Shown here: one piece after another, positions 24,361-35,503 of the stretch | Layout of the letters: every line of letters starts with the position of its first letter | How positions within the stretch are numbered: the first letter of the stretch is position 1 | Assembly (NCBI GenBank): GCA_003254905.1 | Contig: QANU01102670.1 | Span: 1,096,528-1,160,527 of the forward strand | Direction of reading: 5' to 3' | Length of the DNA stretch: 64,000 nucleotides | From: Nissolia schottii | Taxonomy: Eukaryota > Streptophyta > Magnoliopsida > Fabales > Fabaceae | Made by a program: the position numbers and the translations under genes | Notes under the pieces: model-generated | What the model saw: the letters and a program-made list of their open reading frames with translations, nothing else | Told to the model about the DNA's origin: nothing | Databases searched by the model: none

Positions 24361-26122
24361 CGTGATATCTGGTGGGCCTGGCCTTTTCTCATATCGGCCA
24401 TGAAGGACCACAAAGTTAGTGGCGGGTAAGTGATACCCCACATGCCCCTTGCTTAAGCCATAAAAATGCTAAAGAAATGTGTCATTATCTGTGATTAGTA
24501 TTTGTAGAGTTCTTAATTATAAACAAATTTGTAAGGCGTGGGATTTTTCAGACCTTGTATTATTAAATGTGTATCACCGCAGTTATAATAATGATGGAAA
24601 ATACTATTTCTACACCACAAAGACAGACATATTGTGTAATATGTTTAATATGGCTTATTTATGTGTTTGATAATGCCTATTTTATAATGTTTATTTCTGT
24701 GTGATGTAACCACAATATCATTTGTAGTGCACAAATAGAGGAACCGGTAACGATATTCTATATGCATAATTTAGCTGGTACACATTCTATATACACACAC
24801 ACCAGAAGCCACCTATAAGAATTCCTCATCAAATATTGGTTATGGATGATTTTTGTGAGCTTCCAATTATGCAAAAGTAGTGGATGAAAATTAGAACTTG
24901 AAGATTATAGCTTCATGAAGTGAGAAGTATCTGACAAATTAAGGATTGTTTGGGAAAAGGGTGGAAGAGCAGAATAACGGGGAGACAAAGGGAGCGCGTG
25001 GTCCCCTTCTATTAATTTTTTTTAAGAAATATTGGCAAGAGTGGAAAGATGAAGTTGGAGGACCCATTGTCCTTTCTTTCTTTCTTACTTATGTTTCTTT
25101 CAATAATAGAGGATTACATATAGTTATTATTGATCTTAATATAGACATAACTACAGCAAAAGTTACCTTTTTACAGTGATAAATTTATGGGAGAGTGACT
25201 CTTAGGGGACAATTATATTATTCAATACCGTGAAGTTATTGGTAGAGAAGGCTAGTACAAACTGCAGTTGCTTTGTGGAGTAACTGATACATTCTCTGCA
25301 GAAGGGGACCACAAAGAAACATTTACATGGTTCTCAATTGGGCTCTCAAATGATGCTAGGTGTTACAGATTCTTCAATGCTAGACCTAATCTCATAAATG
25401 CATTAACTTATAGATTATTTTAGGTTGCCACATTGTCTTTTCACCTTCTTTGTCGCCATGCTATTGTATGCTTTCAACTAGCTCAAGTACAACCTTTCCC
25501 ACATACTTAAAATAGAAAGTTCAGCCAAAATGGGAACTAAATTGAATTCAAAGATTGGGGGAGACTGTAACCAATTTGCTCTTGTTCAAACACCCTTAAC
25601 TCTCATAACTAAGACATGAACTGTCCAGTGCCAATGAAACTGGTAACTCATTGAGTGCACTTTAAGCTACCATTAGAACCCTCCAGAACATAAAGTCAAG
25701 TGTGAGTTAATGCCACCTAAATTCATTGAAGCATTCGGTTTTTGAGCAATCCACCACCCATTCCCTGATAAAGATTTGTACTAATGTAAACTACCAAGCG
25801 TGATGAGAGAGAATTTTCTTCCTCCTTTGCGGCTCTGCCTTGAGCATGCAGGGTTTTCCTCCCGTGATGATGGGTGATACCCTCAATTCTGCTCGTCCCC
25901 ATCCTTCATCATTGCATGTTATGATATAAAATAAAATCAGTCATTTGTTTCAATCTAACTGCTTAAGCTTTTAAAAGATATTATTCTTGACATGATATCA
26001 AGATTTTTATAATCCAGTGGTCTAAAGTTTGATTATAGTCACTCCCATTCTTCTAAACAACTAAGATATGAATTTCAGCGAGATAAGTTGACCTATGCAT
26101 TCTCCACACTTGAGTTTAGTCC
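24361..26122. other. Intergenic, no gene recognised
   Basis: Mostly unique-looking AT-rich DNA. The open frames at 24479-24670 and 24946-25179 have no recognisable similarity. A hairpin-forming GC-richer stretch lies at about 25860-25917. Confidence 0.45.
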
Positions 26123-26125
26123 TTA

Positions 26126-26227
26126 GGGTGTGCTTGCGAGTTTTATTTTAGAAATGAAAGGAAAGGTTTTGGGATCTTTAATACTTTTCCTTTCCTTTCC
26201 CTCCAAAACAAAACTTGCAAACACACC
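26126..26227. mobile_element. Tourist/PIF-type palindromic MITE
   Basis: A 102-bp element opens GGGTGTGCTTGCGAGTTTT and closes AAAACTTGCAAACACACC. It is flanked by TTA on both sides (26123-26125, 26228-26230), the target duplication of PIF/Harbinger elements. The arms continue through GAAAGGAAAGG and CCTTTCCTTTCC, so the whole element can fold into one hairpin. It lies about 180 bp past the stop codon of the cyclic phosphodiesterase gene and may be in its 3' transcript. Confidence 0.65.
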
Positions 26228-26408
26228 TTAGTGTCTTCCACATTATCTATGAAAATAATGAATAGAGTGGAAAGGGAAAGAATAAGAAGACAACTACAGA
26301 GTAATGCAGATGTAGAAAACAGTTTATAAGACAATAGTAGAGGTCAAATTATTAGTTATTCTCTTGGCTTTACACAAGAGCTTGTGATTGTAGATCGAAG
26401 TTGAGAAG

Positions 26409-27681
26409 CTAATTTGGACTAAGGGTGCATTCAGCAATTTTCTCCCAAGATTTCAAGGTTTTGTCTTCAGTGTCAGTTTTGTATAATGCAAGTCGACTGA
26501 TCCTAAAGCTCAGGCCACTTAGGCTGCCATCGAGAACATTAGCTCTCTCTTTAGCCTTTTGCTTCTCTTCATCAGTTAAATCTCCATAGAGAAGGCTCAA
26601 GTGTGGCATGTAAGCTGCAACCATTAAAAACAAGATATCAACTAGTAAAGGAAAGAGGCAAATAACCATGCTCTATGAATCTCTCACCTACCCTCTCCTT
26701 CACACTATGGCTTCGGCACTATGTTATTGCTACACAAATAAAGTAACCCTGTAGACTAAATAGGCTCTCTGATTTATCAGTTATGGGATAGATGGTCCTC
26801 AAATCAGAATAGCTAAGAATTTTGGACTAAGATTTATGTTCCAACATAAAGTAGATTCAACTCTAGGTGATAATAATTGCAAATTATTGGAACTCATCTA
26901 CTAGTGAAAATGTTCCTCATCAGGATACAAAAGCCTTTTTCTGAATGTTTTGCTCAACCTGATGCGTGACTAGCCGCGGTAAATACTTTCTTTCAATGAA
27001 AATTTTCTGATTGATTTACCAAAGCAGCAATATGATTTTGTTCATAATGATACCTAACTGAATATTAATGAATATTAACAGGAATGTAATTGATCAATTG
27101 CAAAATCCAACCAATGTCACACACATACAACGGTAATAGTATCCCCAAAATGCTCCTAACATTTTATACACAACAACAATTTTCACCAGTAAATACAAAA
27201 TTCTTGGTAGGAATAATAAGATGTATGTATAAACTTACGAGATGAATTCTGGTAACCGAAATGGCTGCAGCAGTGTGCACTGGTTTCCACTACCTGGTGT
27301 AACAAGTTCCACGAATCAGTTCCAGGTGACAAAAACTTTAGGTAGAGCAAAAAAAAAAAAAAGAAGAAGAAGAAGAAGAGATGTTTTTATTTTTACCTGA
27401 GGGTTGGGGTGAACGAGAAGATAGACGCACTGGTAGAAGAAGGTGCCGGTGGCGACGCCGTCGACGGTGGCATGGTAAGGGTTGAGGCCCTCGCACGCGG
27501 ATCGGAGCTTGGCGAGGGCGTCGTCGGGGGTCAACCTGATGGCTCCGACGAGGGTAATGTGGGGCTGGAATTGGGGCCCGCCGAACTCGGATCGGAGGCC
27601 GGCCATGAGGTTGGCGATCCTGGCGGCCACGTCATCGGGTGGGATGGCCCACACGGAATACACGTGCTTCTCCGTCGCCAT
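26409..27681 (-). CDS. Cyclic phosphodiesterase (2H phosphoesterase family)
   Basis: The three exons are 27681-27397, 27293-27239 and 26614-26409, giving 181 aa, the same length as the characterised Arabidopsis enzyme as I recall it. This family hydrolyses ADP-ribose 1'',2''-cyclic phosphate, a by-product of tRNA splicing, and nucleoside 2',3'-cyclic phosphates. Both catalytic HxT/S motifs are present: HITLVG with His41 and Thr43, and HLSLLYG with His118 and Ser120. The second motif is reconstituted across the exon 2/3 junction, which supports the splice model. A CC pair (residues 103-104) lies near the second motif. Intron 1 contains an A-rich and GAA microsatellite just beyond the donor. 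There is no targeting signal, so a cytosolic location is likely. Confidence 0.93.
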
Positions 27682-29092
27682 AAAACGGTTTCAGTTTGTG
27701 TTGTGTTGCGTTGAACTATGGTTGATTCAAGTTGATGATGGTGAGCAAGAGCAAGGGCATCAATACGGAGATGCTGGGTATATACCGTTTCGTCACTCCT
27801 ATTGTGACTTGTCAAAAGTCAAAACTGTATTTGGAATTCCAATATGTGCTGCCGAATCTCCGCGACTTTCTAATCTCCAACATTCATATGCCTAGCTTCT
27901 TCTTCGCTCTTGATCATTAAACTTTGATTTAAGAGTATACCACAATTATTTTCCTCCACATCCTCTCTGTTTATAATTTTGTCATGTGATTTATGAGTAA
28001 TTTCATTAATGTAGGTAATTATAATTATTAGGGTTTTGTTATTAAGAATTTAAGAAATAGTAAGTTTTTTTTTTGAGAAGGTAAAATTTTTATGTTTTTA
28101 ATACATTGAAAGTATTGAAAACACAAAACATCCCATATTAAATCTCTTACCAAGAAGAATAATTGTTAGCTTTTCTTTAATTATTATTATTATTATTATT
28201 ATAGTTTTATTATTATATATTAACAAAGTTTTTTACATTATAGATTTTTAGACATGTATAATTTTTAAAGGAGTCAGAGGAAGGCAACTATTAATGTTAA
28301 CATGGAAAGATTTGTTTGATTAATAGTGCAAAAAATCCTTACATTGATAATGCAAACCTTTTAAACTCTTACTAGTATTATTATTTATTATTGATAATTT
28401 ATTTTATGGGATCATTTTTGAGTTTGAGGTTGTGGGAGGGATTAGAGTTGTAAATGAAGCCAAGGGGACTTCCTTGGCTGCAAATGTGACACTACTTAGG
28501 GTAATAAATCTCAATTATTCTCACACGTTATAGCATTATTTTTTTATGTCTGGAATACTTTCACAATCTCATTTGTAACTTATGATGTTATCATTTTAAT
28601 ATGACAAATCATTGAAAATGATGAAGTTAAGATAATTAAGATGAAGTCATAAACTAACACGTTTTACATTTTATAATTTTTATGATTAAAAAGGTTAATT
28701 TATTAAATATAAAGATTAAAGTCACTGATGCATGCAGTTTTAGAAATTAAACTGAACATCGTAACAAAGCAAATAAAAACTCATTCACTCATAGTTTTTT
28801 ATTTCATTTGTGAACCAATAGATTTTTGTACCAACACACGTTTAACATATTATATTTAAGACACATTCACAATAAAATAAAAATAAATTCCATCAATTTT
28901 ATCCATGATATATAATGATACATAGGTGGTACATTGTGACAGCCTAAGATATTTTTTCTTGTGAACTATATTTACATTTGACAGAGAGCTCATACAAATG
29001 TCACCTTTTACCATTCCTTCGTTTTTCAACGCGAGCTCTCCTTTACAACAACCCATTTAGTGAAAGAGTTTCTGCAAAGGTGCTTCAGAACA
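27682..29092. other. Intergenic, no gene recognised
   Basis: This is the promoter side of the cyclic phosphodiesterase gene followed by AT-rich DNA with a TAT/ATT tract near 28180-28200. Short open frames here have no support. Confidence 0.5.
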
Positions 29093-29136
29093 GTCCCAAA
29101 TCGCCCAAAAAAAGAAAACCAAAGCCCTTTATATAA
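29093..29136 (+). promoter_or_regulatory. Plant U-snRNA promoter (USE and TATA)
   Basis: GTCCCAAATCG at 29093-29103 matches the plant upstream sequence element RTCCCACATCG with one change. TTTATATAA at 29128-29136 is the TATA box. The spacing, about 37 bp from element to element and about 30 bp from TATA to the U6 start at 29160, is that of a pol III-transcribed U6 gene. Confidence 0.75.
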
Positions 29137-29159
29137 CACAGACCCCACACCAATTGAAC

Positions 29160-29245
29160 GTCCCTTCGGGGACATCTGATAAAATTGGAACGATGCAGAG
29201 AAGATCATTGCCATACAATTTCCAAGAAATGGCCCAAATTTTTTT
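29160..29245 (+). pseudogene. U6 snRNA gene relic with replaced central core
   Basis: The 5' stem-loop GTCCCTTCGGGGACAT and the following GATAAAATTGGAACGAT are U6. The 3' end AAGAAATGGCCCAAATTTTTTT with its T-run terminator is U6 as well. Between them about 35-40 nt of normal U6, which holds the AGC triad, the U4/U6 pairing region and the internal stem-loop, are missing and replaced by a short stretch including TGCCATACAATTT. The ACAGAGA box is changed to GCAGAGA. The product would be about 86 nt instead of about 102 and could not function as U6, yet the promoter and terminator look intact. Confidence 0.8.
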
Positions 29246-29906
29246 GCTCCTTATTTTCCTACCTTTCTCTTCTGCTTGATGCTCGTTACTGCCATACAAT
29301 TTAGGGTTTGTCTATTAGCTAAAAGTTTTTTACTGTATTATTATTACCCCTCTTAATAAAAACATATTACAAAAAATGTCCCTATTTCAAAACATATTAC
29401 AAGAATACACCTATTTTAGCCAGCATAACACTTGTGGTCATGTGGGAAAGCCACGTCATATTTGCCAATATGCTAGGCGAATCAGGGCCAAATTCGCTAA
29501 TGGGTTAGGCGTACACGGGCTGTATTTGCCAACCCTCTAGGCAAATGTGGGCTACATACGCTAGCCGCTAGCCCGCTAGCCAAGTCCTTTATACATTTGC
29601 CAACCAGTTTAGCGAATTTGTACCCGGCCCAATAAACCAACTCCACTACCCCAAACCACTTCACCTATTCTTATTTTTTAAAATTCACTTCTCTCTCTAC
29701 AAATTCATCCTCTCTCTAGAATCTAAATTCTCTCTTCATTCTTGAGTTGTCAAAAGTTAGGAGTAGCGTATTCAATTTGTGCGGCAGACCTTGATTTTCT
29801 CACGTACATTTTACAAACAAAGAGAAGTACAACTTACATTTTTTTTTGTTTTCCTTTTGGTTTAACCCCTCATAAATTTTACACTCTTCATACATGTTAA
29901 TCATAT
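29246..29906. other. Intergenic with a patterned GC-richer patch
   Basis: Between about 29450 and 29625 the phrases TTTGCCAA, CTAGGC(G/A)AAT and GCTAGCC recur in both orientations, unlike the AT-rich surroundings. This is probably part of an unclassified transposable element. The rest is the 3' flank of the NPF gene. Confidence 0.35.
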
Positions 29907-32900
29907 TCACTCACTGGAATTGTCATTTCTTGTTGCTGTAGGGCCTTGAGGCCTGTACTTGTACCTCCTTGAAACCAGCAAATAGGCACAGAAGTTGATC
30001 AAGCTCAGTATCGAAAGGAACAAGTAGAACAGATTCAGATGGTTCCTATTGATATTGTTCCCTGCTAACCACCCTCTGCTTGCAGTAACATGCTTGGTGA
30101 CCCCATTCACAATCTGCACCATTATGGTACTTAAGAAATAGCCAAGAGCCATAGAGCTCCAAAGGAAGCAGGTTGATGTAGACTTAAGCCCTTCTGGGGC
30201 CTCTGAATAGAAGAATTCGAGTAGCCCAACATAGGTGAACATGTCAGCTATCCCAAACACAAAGTACTGAAAAGAGAGCCAGAATATGCTCAAGGGCAAT
30301 GGCTGAAGCAGCGGCAAGGCGTTGAGCATGTTGTTGTCCCTGGCAACACTTTTCCTCTTCACCTCGATGGCTGCAGCTATTGCCATTGAGATGGAAGAGA
30401 GTATTAGGCCGACCCCTATGCGCTGCAGGTGGGTGATGCCTGTGGGGATGCCGGTGATCCTTTGGAGGAGCGGCATGCAGATTTGATCGTAGAGAGGGAT
30501 GATGATGATTAGGAAGATGAATGGGATGATTGGGAGGGATGCGGGTGGGATGTTGAAGTGCTTGGTGATGCTGGTGTCCATGGTGTAGCCCTGCTGGATG
30601 GAGAAGGTTTGGAGCTGTGCTAGGCAAAGGGTCATTATGATTGTGCAGCAGAATATTGGGATCATGCTTAGGATGATCTTGGCATTTTCTACTTGGGTCA
30701 CCCTGCTGAGTTTCCATGGGTTTGGAGCCTCTGGCTTCTCAGATTGCACAATGGAACTTCTTTGGATGGCTGCTTTGTCCAAGGACCTGTGTAAAAGTAA
30801 CCCGATACAATCACTGTGGTGTTTTGTAATGTCAGCACAGGTAGCTTTTTGATCTGTAAAACCATTTAATTTTGATGCATTGTCAATATGAAAGAGTTTA
30901 CACTATCATCTAGTCATTTGTTATATGGGAGACCTTTGAGGCAGTGGATTGAAAGTCAACCACTTTTACCGATAAGACAATACTTGATTGGATGATATTG
31001 CATCATCAAATTTAAAACCTTTTACTCTGACCATAAGTCACTTTAAGACTTAAGCTATGGTCAAGTGACATGTTACTAGTAGCATAAGGCAGCAGGATTG
31101 AACCTGAAAATGTCTCTATGAGGTAGATACTCTATTTCTAGAGCAGCTTCTTTGTCCTGTACAATCTCGTATAACTCTGTAGGATCTGCTGGAAGGGGAA
31201 GGTTTCTGTTGCGAATTGCAGCGATGTAGACCTGAAAAATAGATGAGAAGAAATCAAGACAAAGGAGCTTGATCAATAGGACTGTTTTGATTAGCACTAG
31301 AGTAACAAGGTATTGTTCATTATTGAAAACTAAGGCATGAAAAGTCGAACAAAGGGCTGTATATATACCTGAATGATCTCAAGGAGGCCACTTGTTCCTT
31401 GAGAAACATGAATCCTGTATAGTGGTATTCCAAATGCAAAGACTATGATCCCCAAAAAGATGGCAACAGTGGCAATTCCAAATCCCCAATCCCACCCTTT
31501 GTGGTCTTCAATATACACATTTAAAGTCAAGCTGACAGCACCACCGGCACAAACTGCAAACAGCAAACCATTGAAGAAGCTGGACATTTGCACTGCTTCT
31601 TTGGGGTCCTTCTCATCAAACTGGTCTGCACCGTGCGATGGCAAGGAAGCCTTGATCCCTGCACTGCCAAATGCCAACAGGTAGAGGCTGATGAACAGGA
31701 AGGCTTCATTGCCGCCGCTGAGTCTCTCGCACTTTGTGGTTGGATCGAAGATGTTGCAAGTTGGTGGCTTCAGCTTGCCGCTGTGTGCCTGTACTGTGAG
31801 CAATGCCAGCCCCTGCATGCAACAACACAAGTTTTGAATTTGAAGTTCAAGTTTCCTTGTAGATCAACAGAAAATTATATACTTTTTATTTGTTATAATT
31901 TGATTGAAATGTAATATACTATTATAAAATGACTTTTTTTGGGGCCTACATGTGTGATGATAACTACTTCCCATATTATTTTTTATATTTTTAAGGTCTA
32001 TCATTGTCTTTGGACCCAAAAATAAGAGTTTATCAATGCCCCTTCTGAAACTAGTTAAATGGGGAGAGCTATTCCATTGAGGTGAAAATTATATTTACTA
32101 TTTACTGTTAAAAGTGATGCCCAAATAATATTTATTGTTTGCCACGTAAACATTCCCTTGAATTAGGGATTCATTAAATGTTTACCTCTTCATCTTAAGA
32201 TTATTATCTTTTATAATTAACTGAAGTGCCAAGCATTTAATGAAACATATCACCAACTTTTTCTTGATCTACGAGTAGTTAAGAAATCTTGTCATATTCT
32301 GTAAAAACATTTCAGTAATGATGTGCTTGGTATAAGGGAAAAATAGAGTTTATCACGAAGGATGATATTCCCCCATACTAAACCTGAAACACACCCCTTT
32401 ATTTGTACAAGAATGAAATATAGTCATAAATACTAAAAAATAAATGAGCCAGAGTCCATTTTTTTTTACTCCTAATGGTGAATCTCACTCATTTGTTTTT
32501 TTTTTTTTTTGGTGTTATGTCTCCTTTACTTTGTAAAATAACATTTCTGTCTTGAAGTCTACTTAACGCAAGCTTATAAGTTATAACAGCACCCATAAGC
32601 AGATCATCACCTATCAAAGAAGGATTTGCCTATAAGAACAATTGAACCAAGTACAGTTTCGGCAGTCTTATTAAGTTGTGTACCCTTTTGTAGCATTACT
32701 TTGATGATTAATAACTTCTATAGCATATTGCTAATAATGAGGAGGGTGTCATATATTTTAGAAGCTTAATTACCAAGAACTCAAAGAAGCCAGAAATGAG
32801 AACGGATTTGTATCTGCCAATCCAGGTGTCAGCAAGAACGGCCACCACAATGGAGAGTATGTAGCTAACACCCATGAAATTGGTGACCATGTTGGCTGCA

Positions 32901-33516
32901 TCTGCTATATCATAATGCATGGTCCTGTTGAAGTATGTCACCGAGTTCACTGCTATTGACATAGTTGCCATGTTCTCAAATGCAAACGTGGCTACACCCC
33001 AAAAAATCAATCAGACAAGACTTTTGTTAATTAATTACTACATCAATCACCAACAAAATAGAAAGTTTTTCATTAACATTTTATTGAGAGGAAACTTTCA
33101 AATTCATCTTTAAAGTTGTCAACGTTGGTCAAGTTCATATTCAAATTATAGAAATGATCATATTAGTTCTTTAGGTTTCGAAAAGTCAATCAAGTTATTC
33201 CTGTAAGAAAATAATTTGACCGATATCAAATGACTAATTCGACTGACCTTTGACAACTTTAGGAACTAATATGACCCATCTATAACCTAGGGATAAATTT
33301 GACCAAGACTGAGAATTCCAGGAAGAACGTTTATTCACACGTTAACGCTACTGAAATTAGTCCTTAATTACCAAGTACGAGCAAAGAACTTTTCATTCCA
33401 CCGTGTTTGTTTTTGAGAGCTCTTCTTCCTTTCCAATCCACTTTTCCATCAACCAGCAGCTCTCTTTGCTCCTCCACATTGACATTCCCATTAACAACCA
33501 CATGGTTTTCCTGCAT
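29907..33516 (-). CDS. NRT1/PTR family transporter, NPF4-type
   Basis: The five exons are 33516-33372, 32991-32774, 31812-31369, 31231-31104 and 30786-29907, giving 604 aa, normal for NPF. The protein is a 12-TM proton-coupled major-facilitator carrier of the plasma membrane. Visible family marks are [15 protein letters not shown] before TM1, LADTWIGRY after TM2, the [21 protein letters not shown] loop, and [12 protein letters not shown] with VEVKRK in the C-terminal half. These are closest to the NPF4 clade, which includes abscisic-acid importers. In TM1 the proton-coupling motif ExxE(K/R) reads ENMAT, so the usual second Glu and the basic residue are missing. The start at 33516 is the first in-frame ATG after a stop, but upstream out-of-frame ATGs exist and TGCAG directly after this ATG could be an acceptor. 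The substrate is unknown. Confidence 0.9.
33090..33330. repeat. MITE-like repeat in NPF intron 1
   Basis: An AT-rich stretch has inverted, related halves (AAAGTTGTCAAC near 33111 against TTTGACAACTTTAGG near 33250). It resembles the interior of the MULE-type MITE at 10607-10811. The boundaries are not clear. Confidence 0.35.
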
Positions 33517-34673
33517 GGACACATATACATATGTTTAGCATGCAGGGGAACTCCAAAAATGTTGAGGTTGTGCATGCATGTAAACCAAGAAAAATAATGA
33601 AATATGGTACCATGGCTGACTATGGAGTACTATTCAACTCAAAAGAAATTACGAGAAGAGCTGATAAATTAAAATACAGTTGTAGTGGGAAAGACCAATA
33701 TGTTTGCCCTATATATACACACACACACTTGATTTCAACTAGTCATATTATGCATGTATAAAAAGAAATAGTTACACTTACATCAAAGTGCCTTATATAA
33801 TAATACATCACATATTAAATAGATGGTTGATGACCAGCTCTACATGTATGGAGACTGTTTTTGGTTGATAGCAGAATTGAATTACATGAAACTTGCCGGC
33901 TTTAGAATGAGCAAGATTCCAATTGCCAATTCTAAGCAAGAACCGTTATGACAGGACAAAAAGGTGGTATGTCCCAAAAGTTACCCAATTTCCTTATGTA
34001 TTTTTGAGAATAATAAAAGTACTTTGGATCTCAGAATTGTTTGAGAGAAACCATATCTTAGATACTAGAAAAATCTAAGATACACATGTCATTTCTAGTT
34101 CCAAAAGAAGGGCACATGATTTTTCCTGACAGGAAAATGATTCAACATAGTTCCAAATGGTTGCTTACAGAAAGAAATTAAAATAGAAGAATTAGTAGGG
34201 TAGGTTAGTAACTAGGGCTTAGATAACTTGTAAGAGGTTATAATTTTAAACTTTAATGTGCCATTGTATTTGGGACGGACTACAAATATGAGCCTTCACC
34301 ATTCAGTCTAGCTTAATTAAAGCATTTAACTCTTTGTATAAATAGTTTTATTATATTGTCAAATAAGACATTTAACTTTAATCGTAATATCTCAGAGCAT
34401 AAAGTGATTTAAGCGTTTAAAGTCTTTGCAGATACATCCCACCGCCACTCTTAGTCATGTCAGAGCAAGGAATTGGCCAAGTATATATATTCAAACCCAC
34501 TTTATTATTTCAGTTAAGTATTCAATAACAAGTTAGAATAAAAGGGGAAAATTGCTCTGTCTTCTTAGTCACTAATTTCTTATATTGTGTGATAATGACA
34601 AAACTTGAAACTCTTATTAAGCACCTTGTAACATAAAGAGTTGATTTAATTATACACCAACATGTGATCTGTG
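33517..34673. other. Upstream region of the NPF gene
   Basis: On the minus strand a TATATATA box lies near 33717-33710, suggesting transcription starts around 33680. Otherwise this is AT-rich DNA with no gene recognised. Confidence 0.45.
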
Positions 34674-35503
34674 TAGGGGTGTCAAACGGGCCGGGCCAAA
34701 ATTATGCCTATTTTTAAGATCTGGCTCGTTTATGGTCGGCCCGCGGGCCTAAACGAGCCAGCCCGCTAGCCCGTTTATTTTTCAAAAAATTAAAATTTTG
34801 GTCTATTTTTTATGATTTAAATATAAAGTTGTGAATAAGTATGAGCGATCATTTTTAACCATTTTTTATCGTCTATCTATTAATTAATTAGAAAGAAATA
34901 GTTTAAATGGTTGATTGCGATATTATATTATCTTTTTTGTTCCTTTAACTATCTTGCTTGAAAGATATCAAATGCTTTCAAATGCTATTTGAAATCGATT
35001 CATGAATTAATACAACTTTCATTAATTAAATGACGGCATATAACATTGATGTGAGTACTATTATGTTATTGATCAAAAACATAATTAGAACTCTTTTTCG
35101 TAGATTAATCAATAATAAACAAGGTTTGAAAATATATATCAACTTGTAGGGCGTAAGCACTCATTGAAGGAATAGAATGCAAACTTTATCAATACCTATT
35201 TCATAGCACTTCAGCTGTATAACAATATAAATATAATTAAGTAGTTAAGCATAACAAATAGTTAAACATGCTCAATTATAAGTAAATTCTTAAACTCCAA
35301 AATAAAATTTAGAGTTTAAAATGAAACTTTTAAAAAATTAATTTTTTTTATAAATAAAAAAATATTTCACGGGCTCACAGGCTAGCTCGCGGGCCTAAAT
35401 GGGCCGGGCCAAATTTTTTTCTAATTCTCACAAGTTTATTTTTTACATGTAAAGCCTATTTATTTAACCAAGTCCACGGACCGGGCTCATTTTGACAGCC
35501 CTA
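34674..35503. mobile_element. hAT-type non-autonomous element
   Basis: The termini are TAGGGGTGTCAAA and TTTGACAGCCCTA, imperfect inverted repeats. The flanking 8-mers are ATCTGTGT and ATACGTGT (6 of 8, depending on the exact end chosen). Subterminal GGGCCGGGCC and CGCGGGCCTAAA motifs are repeated near both ends. The element is about 830 bp with an AT-rich interior and no transposase. Confidence 0.6.

Noticed and set aside
27409-27895. Plus-strand open frames of 101 and 137 codons
   Set aside because: Antisense shadows of the first exon of the cyclic phosphodiesterase gene.
30244-30717. 157-codon His/Pro-rich open frame on the minus strand
   Set aside because: It is an off-frame shadow of the last exon of the NPF transporter; the composition is a by-product of that frame.
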